This document shows, piece after piece, positions 1 to 7,345 of a DNA stretch of 12,422 nucleotides (position 1 is its first letter; the number at the start of each line of letters is the position of its first letter). Position numbers and translations under genes: made by a program. Origin of the DNA: Mucidula mucida. Its lineage: Eukaryota > Basidiomycota > Agaricomycetes > Agaricales > Physalacriaceae. The notes under the pieces were generated by a model. It was not told the DNA's origin and ran no database searches. It saw nothing but the letters and a program-made list of their open reading frames with translations. Location of the stretch: positions 1 through 12,422 of the forward strand of contig JADNYV010000931.1 of assembly GCA_015501055.1 (NCBI GenBank), read 5' to 3'.

Positions 1-286
1 TGACCCCAGACGATTCGGGTCTATGGACCGAAATGAATGACGAGGAGAAGAAGAAGGGGGTCTTTGAAGTGAAGCTATATATACATCATAACGGGTCACG
101 GACCACTTTGGTCAGGCACGAGCCTCCAAATAAGGAAATTTCAGGTCCGCTATAAGCGGAACTGTCCAAAAAAGGCAATTTAAGGGTCTGTGAAGCTGTT
201 CGCTGTAACTTCAGACCATAATGGGTCACAGGCTGTGAAGTTACGGTCGAAACGCTACAGTACATCCGGGAACAAAGGGGCAAGAC
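1..286 (+). other. gag/pol linker region of the retrotransposon
   Basis: No intact gene is visible here. Frame 3 is open from position 3 to a TAA at about 153-155 and has an acidic/lysine-rich stretch (EMNDEEKKKGVF), which could be the tail of a gag-like protein. The rest, up to the ATG at 287, has stops in all frames and two similar 'taa(c/t)gggtcac' words (about 89 and 220). Identity as a gag remnant is inferred only from position immediately 5' of the protease. Confidence 0.4.
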
Positions 287-3200
287 ATGAAACTCCGAGT
301 AACCATAGAGAGCGTGCACACAGGCTCTGAATGGGAAACAAGTGCCCTTCTTGACAGTGGAGCAACGGGTTCTTGCATCAAGAAAAGAATTCGTCGAGAA
401 GAACGGACTTCCGATCAAGGAGTTACCGGTTAAGCTTCCTGTCTACAATGCGGATGGAACCCTAAACAAGGGAGGAGCAATTGAAGGTTTTGTGGAGGTC
501 CGGATGAAGATCGGTGATCACGCCGGAAGGATTGAGTTGGCCGTCACCAATCTTGGCAAAACAAGTATCTTTTTGGGGCTAGATTGGTTACAATATCACA
601 ACCCCACAATCAACTGGACGGAATCCACATTGACTTTTGATTGATGCCCAGACCGTTGCGGCTACCTACCCGAGTATAACTCGCCGGAAGATGAAGGAGA
701 AGACGTAGAAGAGAAGTTGGAAGAGGGAGAGTGTTTGTTCTGGATGGACTGGGACAACTATTGCAAAAGCGGTGAAAAGCTGAGATCACAACAGCCTTCA
801 TCCGCCGCTGCACCTTACATTGAGGAATTCTCCGATGTATTTAGCAAGGCGGACTTTGACAAGCTACCGGAGCGAAGACCCTGGGATCATGCGATAGAAC
901 TTACGCCTGGTTCCAAACCGGTTGACTGCAAGGTCTATCCCCTTAGTCCATCCGAGTAGAAGGCATTAGACGAGTTCTTGGAGGAAAACATACACACAGG
1001 ACGCATACGGCCATCAATCTCACCCATGGCGTCACCATTCTTCTTTGTCAAGAAGAAGGACGGAAGCCTTCGGCCAGTGCAGGATTATTGGAAATTGAAT
1101 GACATGACGATCAAAAACTGATACCCCTTACCATTGATCCAAGAACTTATCGACAAGCTGAAGGGAGCGAAGTGTTTCACAAAGATGGATGTCCAATGGG
1201 GTTACAATAACATCCGAATCAAAGAAGGTAATGAGTGGAAAGCGGCGTTTAGAACAAACCGAGGCCTGTTCGAGCCCTCAGTCATGTTCTTCGGACTTAC
1301 AAACTCGCCGGCGACGTTCCAATCGTTCATGAATCACATTCTGAAGGAGTTGATTGATGAGGGACATGTTATAGTATACTTAGACGATATACTTATCTTT
1401 ACAAACACTCTCGAGGAGCATAGACAGATTGTACGCAGGGTATTAGAAATATTACGAGTAAATAAGTTGTATTTAAAACCCGAGAAATGTAGTTTCGAGG
1501 CACATACTGTAGATTACTTAGGAGTTATTGTTGGAGGAGGAGAAGTGAAGATGGATCCGGCAAAAGTGGCCGTAGTAAAGGAATGAAAGGAGCCGACGAA
1601 GAAGAAGGAAGTACAGTCATCCCTGGGCTTCTGCAACTTCTACCGACGTTTCATTAGGGGATTTGCGGGAGTAGCGAAGCCATTGACATTGCTAACCGGG
1701 AAGGGCAAGTGGGTTTGGGGCTTGGAGCAGCACAAGGCGTTTGAGGAGCTAAAACAAAGGATGACGGAGGAACCCGTCCTGATCGTACCTGTTTTGCTCA
1801 AGCCGGAGTTTTTTATTTTACAAATTCAATTTTCTTTACATACAGTAGCTACACCAGAGGACAAATTACTTAACAAAATCAAACAACGAAAAGGAAACAA
1901 GGACAGATACGTACAAAAAGCATTAGAAAACAAAGAAAAAGGATGGGAAGAGAAGGAAAATGGACTTATTATATGGAAAGATCATATTTACATACCGAAG
2001 GACAAGGAATTGCGGGGAAAAGTTATTGGAATGCATCATGATGCACAGCTTGCAGGGCATCCGGGACGGTACAAGACTCTCGAGTTGATCACACGCACTT
2101 ATTGGTGGCCAGGAATCAGCCGAGACGTCCATGAATACGTGGAAGGGTGTCAAAAATGCCAAGTTACAAAGTCACATCGCACAAAACCGGCTGCACCCCT
2201 ACATCCTATAGACGTACCAAGCGAACCATGAGAGAAAGTTGGGACGGACATGATCGGCGAGTTGCTGGAGTCGGGAGGATACAATGCGATCAGCATGTTT
2301 GTGGACCATTTCACAAAGCGGTTACACATTATACCAACACACACCACCCTGACGTCAGAAGGCATGGCTCGTATTTACCGCGATCAAATCTTCCCCATAC
2401 ATGGATTGCCGCGACAGATGATACACAATCAAGGTCCGCAATACCACTCGCGTTTCATGAAGGAGTTATACCGGCTGTTGGGCATTGAAGGGAACTTCAC
2501 GATGGCGTACCATCCACAGGCAAATGGGCAAACAGAACGGTTGAACCAAGAGATAGAACATTTCTTACGGTTATTCGTCAATTACCATCAGAACAACTGG
2601 CATGAATGGTTACCCTCTGCCGAATTCGTTTACAACAATTGGGTACACTCAGCAACCAAGGTTACTCCGTTCTTTGCAGACATGGGCAGACACCCCTACA
2701 AAGGCACCGCTCCAAAAATGGCATCGAGAAACGAGACTGTGCAGGAGTTTGCCAACGGCATGAGGAAAACATGGGACGAAGTAGGGTCGGCATTAAAGAT
2801 GGCAAAAGAGGACATGAAACAGTTTTATGACAGGAAGCAGACAGACGCAGTAGAGTACAAGGAGGGCGACAAAGTATGGCTGGAAGGGACAAATCTCAGC
2901 ACGGACCGACCAATGAAGAAGCTTGATGACAAACACTTTGGGCCGTTCAAAGTGATCAAGAAAGTCGGGACGAGCTCTTACAAGCTCCAGATTCCTCACA
3001 CGTGGAAAAGCATCCATCCCGTATTCAATGAGGCCCTGTTGACACCTTATCACGAGCCCCAATTCCCGATGCAACCCCGAGACACGCGTCCACCACCTGT
3101 GCTGGAAGGAGCCGAACCGGAATGGGAAGTTGAAAAAGTGGTTAATTCCCGGAAGTACCGCGGGGGTTTCCAATACAAGGTTCACTGGAAGGGTTATGGC

Positions 3201-3449
3201 ACACACGAACAGACATGGGAACCGGCATGCAATCTCAAGAATGCCAACGAAGCTATTCACAATTTCCACCAGCAGTACCCAAACAAGCCGAAGCCACCTG
3301 CACTTGCTCGCATTGAAGTTCCCATGTCGCAATTTCCATCACATCTATTCCGACCCATGCCACCGCCTGACACCGAACCTCTTGACGTCACACTACCCTC
3401 TGCAGCCCTCATGGAGCGACTCTGGCGCAGAATGGAACTTGTGCCTTAA
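287..3449 (+). pseudogene. Degenerate pol polyprotein (PR-RT-IN-chromodomain, RNase H missing)
   Basis: The protease motif LLDSGATGS (DSGA at 353-364) is in frame 2. The frame shifts by one base at about 377-390, and everything to 3449 then reads in frame 0. That frame is interrupted by stops at 642 (TGA), 957 (TAG), 1119 (TGA), 1584 (TGA) and 2229 (TGA). RT shows KMD (about 1182-1190), [11 protein letters not shown] and YLDD (1377-1388). RT runs straight into the integrase connector at about 1794, with no RNase H. Integrase has an HHCC zinc motif (H/H and CQKC, about 2034-2159). In its catalytic triad, Asp is at 2247, Asn replaces the second Asp at 2427, and Glu is at 2535, giving exact 35-residue spacing. 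GPFKVIKKVG begins at about 2940, and the chromodomain (EWEVEKV...VHWKGY...TWEP) spans about 3120-3285. The gene cannot make an active polyprotein. Confidence 0.93.
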
Positions 3450-3460
3450 GGAGGGGGTGA
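3448..3460 (+). promoter_or_regulatory. Polypurine tract for plus-strand priming
   Basis: The purine-rich run AAGGAGGGGGTGA overlaps the pol stop codon and ends exactly where the LTR begins (TGTTATGA). In LTR retrotransposons this position is the RNase H-resistant primer for plus-strand DNA synthesis. It is assigned from composition and position. Confidence 0.75.
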
Positions 3461-3989
3461 TGTTATGAATTGCCATATTTTCACATTTTCACATCTCATC
3501 ATATCTTATCGGGGGCTTGTCTTATCAACCAACAAACTGTTTCAACATCTATTTCGTCACTAATCATACTCCTTTTCATTACCGAAGCCGTACTCATGTT
3601 GGACACACACCCAACACATGGATGACATCATACATGCCGATACCTCATGGATTCCCCATTATATACACACCACCGACACTCGTAGCACACATGGTCGTTT
3701 CAGTATTATTACTTACATGCAGTTACCACTTGTATTTAATGGTTTCACGGACTAGTAGCATACAACACTGGGTCAAGGGTGTGGAGTTATCCCTAGCGGA
3801 AACACGTATGGACAAGGAGTCCCAAACACAGGCTGACTAGTATATAAGCAGTAGTGTAGTATCATTGTACTTTAGTTCCGATCTCGTTTATACACCTGGC
3901 CTAGCCTAGTCTTACAAACACGAACACTTTCTCTTTCAGTTCTTGCTGTGGTACCTGGTTGAGTCTCGTGGCTTAGTCAGTCGCTAACA
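3461..3989 (+). repeat. 3' LTR of the Ty3/gypsy element
   Basis: The LTR begins TGTTATG directly after the polypurine tract and is taken to end at TAACA (3985-3989), the inverted complement of TGTTA, giving about 529 bp. It holds no convincing coding region. A TATA-like box sits at 3841-3847. The right end is the less certain one: slightly later CA ends exist, for example near 4016. The 5' LTR is outside the window, so the boundary cannot be confirmed by alignment here. Confidence 0.75.
3841..3847 (+). promoter_or_regulatory. TATA box of the LTR promoter
   Basis: TATATAA lies about 380 bp into the LTR, and a start-like region follows within about 30-60 bp (3865-3900). This is the expected U3/R arrangement of an LTR promoter. 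It is assigned from sequence and position only. Confidence 0.5.
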
Positions 3990-4136
3990 ACAGGTTGGTC
4001 CGTGTTAGGTATAGCAACCGTTCAATGGGCCCCTAACCCACCTTCTTCTTCTTCCCACCCCACTTGAGAAGATATATATTCACCGCTAACCGCCCCTAAC
4101 CCCCCTAACCACAAACCCTAATCCTTTCCTAACCTG
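3990..4136. other. Spacer with CCCTAA-like (telomere/telobox-like) words
   Basis: This is a short pyrimidine-rich spacer between the LTR and the next element. It contains clustered CCCTAAC words (about 4031-4038, 4094-4109) and AAACCCTAA (about 4113-4121), the last identical to a telobox. A CTTCTTCTTCTTC run lies at about 4042. No gene is seen. Confidence 0.5.
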
Positions 4137-4218
4137 CAACACTTAGGCTTTGGGTATCCAAAGCCTACTAGAGATTACATCATGATGTAAAATGCACATT
4201 ACAATCTAAAATCTGCTT
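4137..4218 (+). repeat. Left terminal inverted repeat (interrupted)
   Basis: It begins CAACACTTA (4137-4145), is interrupted by 4146-4167, and resumes CTAGAGATTACATCA through 4218 (ending ATCTGCTT). It pairs with 4491-4550 on the opposite strand with eight mismatches over 60 positions. Confidence 0.8.
4145..4166. repeat. Perfect 9-bp palindrome inside the left TIR
   Basis: The arms AGGCTTTGG (4145-4153) and CCAAAGCCT (4158-4166) are perfect inverted complements around a GTAT loop. The segment is absent from the right TIR and is bordered by TA on both sides, so it looks like an insertion, or alternatively a precise loss from the right arm. Confidence 0.8.
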
Positions 4219-4490
4219 AATTGACTGCTTAATATGTGATATTGTTGCTGGAGTTTGGCGGGACAGACTCAAGCATACCATCATCATCATCTTGAAAAAA
4301 AAACCAAAGCAAAATCAGTGGAGAACTTGTAGAGATTCACCACAATCAAAATGCAAATGTTACAGGTTAATATAAATCGTGATCTCTCTATCTCAGTGAT
4401 GGAATGTTTTGACCCTCATATGTGCACTGCACACCAATAAGTTGATTCTGCAAAAGACCAAAGTACATATCTACTGTCTGGAGGTATATC

Positions 4491-4550
4491 AAGCGGATTT
4501 TACATCGTGATGTGCATTTTACACAGTGATGTAATCCCTAGTAAGTGTTG
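4491..4550 (-). repeat. Right terminal inverted repeat
   Basis: This 60-bp arm ends TAAGTGTTG, the complement of the left terminus. It contains the same subterminal ATTTTACATC / GATGTAATC words as the left arm in inverted order and is uninterrupted. Confidence 0.8.
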
Positions 4551-4782
4551 GGCGCACTAACACGTGCGGAGTCACCAACTCACCCTAACCTACCCTTTGA
4601 ACCTTAACTGGTGCCACAGATCAATTACTAATTTTGGCATCTTCATTGCATGGCAGTGCGCCCGGGTGTGCGTGTGCACCCCCCCCCCCCCCCCCAAGTG
4701 TGAGTGTGCACAGTCTGGCCCGGTGTGAATGTGGTGATAGTTGTAAACACTCCCTCTGTGGCCATGCAATCATAATGCACAA
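4551..4782. other. Spacer without gene; simple-sequence DNA
   Basis: This stretch holds a 17-C homopolymer between two GT-rich 14-mers. No coding region, tRNA or further inverted repeat is evident. Its right part may be decayed LINE sequence continuing from the fragment at 4783-4953. Confidence 0.5.
4666..4711. repeat. Poly-C tract flanked by GT-rich direct repeats
   Basis: GTGTGCGTGTGCAC (4666-4679) and GTGTGAGTGTGCAC (4698-4711) differ at one base and flank a run of C at 4679-4695. This is simple-sequence DNA; the homopolymer length may be assembly- or sequencing-sensitive. Confidence 0.85.
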
Positions 4783-4953
4783 GTAATGCATCCGGAAAAT
4801 ATTGCGGTGAGTAGAGCCAAAGGTAACACCGACATATGTAAACGACTCGGTGTACTTCACAAGTGACCCCACGAGCGTTATACGGGGTAGCTTTTTTGGC
4901 AGTTCACCAAACACCATAACCCATGACTTCGGATTGTTTATTATTTCGACCAC
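4783..4953 (-). pseudogene. LINE (non-LTR) reverse transcriptase fragment, 3' region
   Basis: The translation from about 4953 downward reads KSWVMVFGELPKKLP, then LVKYTESFTYVGVTFGSTHR and NIF..HY. In fungal LINE polymerases the pattern 'K(T/S).VMVFG' followed by 'F.Y.G..F.S....' marks the segment just after the palm domain, and this fragment follows that spacing. A stop lies shortly upstream (near 4965), and downstream the frame loses similarity after HY (about 4783), so only about 57 residues remain. There is no catalytic motif, so the piece is non-functional. The assignment rests on pattern memory; a decayed host gene is possible but less likely. Confidence 0.58.
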
Positions 4954-5032
4954 AGAGGTCTAATCGTGATTATCAGGGACTGAGGTTGCGAGTGGAATAT
5001 TCTATGATGCAGAAGATGACACTATACAAGGA

Positions 5033-6528
5033 TCATGTACGATATACTGCTACTTCCGACAAAACGCGATTCATTAGATCGCCTAATGTCGCTGGACTAA
5101 CCATGAGACTTATGACCTGACACGCTCTCTCCAGGACAGTCATCAGGCAACCCTTTCTGCACTGAGACCTCCAGACAGCGGGATCCGGAAAGTGCGACTC
5201 GCACTCAGCATCATAAAGCGCGCGAAGTTCCGCAGCACATGGACCTGCGTAGAACAGGAATTCGGGAGTACTCGTCAGGTTCCACAATGGCGTGGTACTG
5301 GCGCACTCCCAATCCAGCAGTGTCAACTGAGACGGGTCGTCTGCGGAAATCATGATATTTCTGTTGTTGAGGTCGGGATGCGCCAGGGCGAAGGGCCCGA
5401 AAGAATGGGGAAAAGGCTCGTCGAGTCCAGGAAGGGCAGACACGACTTCTGCAAGCTTGTCGTAGATCGCAAGGTAACCTGTAAGAATGGAATCCCACCC
5501 AATGGTCGTAAGATCCTCTTCACGCCATTTCTCTTGTAGCTCGGTCTGGTGGGATAAAGTAGATGTACGCTCACGGGCAACGCAAGCTAACAGGTACTCG
5601 CGCTCGGAACGCCATGGACCTGAATCCAGAGACATATCTCCGGTAAAAAACCAAGGGGGGCAAGGTGGGAGCATTGGACCGATGTCTGGTCCTCCGGACT
5701 CACTATTGGTCGCAGGGTATAGGCTTCCAATTCTATCAAACTTCGTCTGGGCGAGCGAAGCGACGATTTTTGCGAGCTCTTTGATTGACACGCGTTGATC
5801 GTCAAGGGACATTGTCTGCCATCTTTTTTCGAGCGTCATATCGAGAACCTAGGACGAGGATCAGAAGAGTCGGGCTTGTAGCAGGAAAAAGAATGAGCAA
5901 ACCTTTTCCATAATCATGAAGGGAGCACGAGCCTCGTTCTCATCCGTCGGGTCGTAGTATATAATGGTGGGCACTGAAATATCAGTGTTCTGTGCCAACC
6001 AAGAGATTGTGGCGACCTAAGGGACAAGTGAGTCTACAACAATAGTAACGAGGGAGCAGACAAATACCTCGGATTCCATTTTCTTCATGCCGCGGTACTT
6101 GACCATATCGAATGCTACGCGAGCCACAAGTTCGCGTCCTCCATCAAAATGCGCGAAAAAAACCTGAGATCAATTGGTTTATCATTCGTCGAGGATTCTA
6201 CTTTGAACTGACACGATGAAATCCACCTATAAATGCGTGAGCAACGGAATGAGAAAGAATTGTTTATGGCACCTTCCGCCTTCAACGTCAGGCCAGAACA
6301 GCAAAAGCCTGTCGCACGAGAAACTGCTCTTTTCAGGCCCTCGACGTCGAGTCTAGCAGTCAGAGCCTTGCTACGTTCAAGGCGCGACGACATGGCGAGC
6401 ATTTCGGTGCTAGTCTTGTACATGACTGGAGACGAGCGGGAATGGGAATGAAAATGAGGCTGTAGCGTGTAGCCAAGTAACCGAACGGTTCCTGGATGCT
6501 GAATTGTCCAAATGGAGATAATCGCCAT
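5033..6528 (-). CDS. APH-fold kinase, AIM9-like, copy 1 (five exons)
   Basis: Model: exons 6528-6273, 6226-6213, 6163-6068, 6016-5903 and 5848-5033, giving 431 aa. The introns are 46, 49, 51 and 54 bp, all GT-AG. The protein has the phosphotransferase-family (APH) landmarks: a glycine-rich loop AEGGFHRV (residues 84-91), VARV with Arg105 near the usual Lys site, EVATISWL, the catalytic loop HPDLNNRN (His317, Asp319, Asn324) and LLDWE (Asp339). The SLDSGPWRSEREYL block resembles the AIM9 branch of fungal mitochondrial APH proteins. Residues 1-41 contain no Asp or Glu and several Arg/His, which suits a mitochondrial presequence. The start at 6528 is the first ATG, and its position is shared with copy 2. 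The substrate is unknown. All key residues are present and no stop interrupts the model. Confidence 0.85.
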
Positions 6529-6782
6529 GACTCATGACTCGGTGACCGCTTCGCGTCTGGGCAATTGATGTTACGCGCCTAAAGAACCATAGGCCGGAAT
6601 GATGAACATTCATTCACGGTCGACTTCCGCATGGAACCCATGCGGGCATTGCCTTTACAGATCGCACAGTAAACGCCGGTGGAAACAGGATCCCACGATT
6701 TGATCAAAATCTACATGCATTGGTAGGACGGTACTTATTGGTTAGTGACGATGAATACGCGGAAAATTAGATTAGCTGTCAA
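5040..6782 (-). repeat. Duplicated segment, copy 1 (kinase gene plus upstream DNA)
   Basis: This segment is homologous and in the same orientation as 8517-10249, offset by about 3.48 kb. Homology begins close to the stop codon and ends about 250 bp upstream of the start codon. DNA outside these limits is unlike between the two copies. Confidence 0.88.
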
Positions 6783-6838
6783 CTTGAATGATATTCTTTT
6801 GCTCAAAGCTCAGAGATCTACTGAGCGTCGGTAGGTTA
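6529..6838 (-). promoter_or_regulatory. Upstream region of kinase copy 1, conserved in copy 2
   Basis: Up to about 6782 this region aligns with 10022-10249. The blocks include 6570-6608 (GTTACGCGCCTAAAGA then CATAGGCCGGAATGATGAACA), about 6637-6712 (CCATGCGGGCATT, CGCCGGTGGAAACAGGATCC, TTTGATCAA) and about 6745-6763 (GTGACGATGAATACGCGGA). No ORF is convincing. It is probably 5' UTR plus promoter of the kinase. Nothing further is seen between 6783 and 6838. Confidence 0.6.
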
Positions 6839-7345
6839 CTACGTTGTTGACACCGTCAATAGGATGATGATGCTGACCATGAGCGACGAATACTTTAGCC
6901 TCATATGAGGCATAAGCGCCGTGACGTCGTGTTCAACACTTGCAGGGGGATCAGAACTTCGAGAGAGGAGAGTTGAACCACTGGTACTCCGGTTGTCCCC
7001 GAAACCCATACCAATGCTACGGAATTGACCCGCTACTAATAACACAATAGCGGATAATGTGTTCAGATTGCCACAAGGTCATACTCTTGGGAAATGTGCG
7101 CTCATCACGGATCTTTGCCACGTAAGTGCGCGGCTCGCGATGAAATACTACAGGTGAGAGTTTAGTTCGCCAGTGGCGAGCACTGCACGTACATGGGTGA
7201 CAAGTCTGTTTAATGCTGAGCCAAGAGCTTCGACTTGAGTTGCAGTACAACTTCTCCCAAGAAGGTGAGCAAACCATAAGCGCCACATTCGATAGTGACT
7301 CATTGGCGTGGAAGCAGGTTCAGGCGGTGACTTCGCTATCATATA
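6839..7345 (-). other. Coding-like - strand stretch, gene not resolved
   Basis: Three overlapping open - strand frames succeed one another: 7342-7148, containing MWRLWFAHLLGRSCTATQVE and ALGSALNRLVTH; about 7286-7017, containing REPRTYVAKIRDERTFPKS; and about 7066-6839, ending with the hydrophobic segment LMVSIIILLTV. A good intron candidate exists (GTACGT...TGTAG, about 45 bp, ending near 7148), but splicing it does not restore one long frame. The stretch could be a decayed gene or a real gene with introns I cannot place. I assign no family: a faint likeness of the middle segment to a fungal cyclin box is too weak to use. Confidence 0.3.

Larger units (their letters stand above)
1..3989 (+). 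mobile_element. Ty3/gypsy chromovirus retrotransposon, 3' part, inactive
   Basis: This is an LTR retrotransposon cut by the window start. The visible order is protease, reverse transcriptase, integrase, GPY/F-like module and chromodomain, then a purine-rich tract and one LTR. Integrase after RT is the Ty3/gypsy (Metaviridae) order, and a C-terminal chromodomain places it among the chromoviruses common in fungi. Only the 3' LTR is present here; the 5' LTR, primer-binding site and most of gag would lie upstream, so the target-site duplication cannot be tested. The copy is clearly dead, as described under the pol pseudogene. The left limit is the window edge. The right limit (about 3989) rests on a TGTTA...TAACA terminal inverted match. 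Confidence 0.93.
4137..4550. mobile_element. MITE-like non-autonomous DNA element with 60-bp TIRs
   Basis: The two ends are inverted copies of each other. The left arm is 4137-4218 and the right arm is 4491-4550. After a 22-bp interruption in the left arm is removed, both are exactly 60 bp and match at 52 of 60 positions by my hand alignment. Both ends start CAACACTTA and continue CTAG(A/G)GATTACATCA. The roughly 270 bp interior is AT-rich and has no open reading frame of note, as expected for a miniature inverted-repeat element. No clear target-site duplication flanks the CAACACTTA ends. If the true ends are at CTAG, the flanks are TA on both sides, which would suit a Tc1/mariner-type mobiliser. 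Confidence 0.78.

Noticed and set aside
2793..3332. 179-aa - strand open frame
   Set aside because: It is antisense to the integrase and chromodomain, whose + strand motifs are unambiguous; a shadow frame.
3517..3840. 107-aa + strand open frame
   Set aside because: It lies wholly inside the LTR U3 region, has no recognisable domain and biased His/Thr/Tyr composition; best explained as chance.
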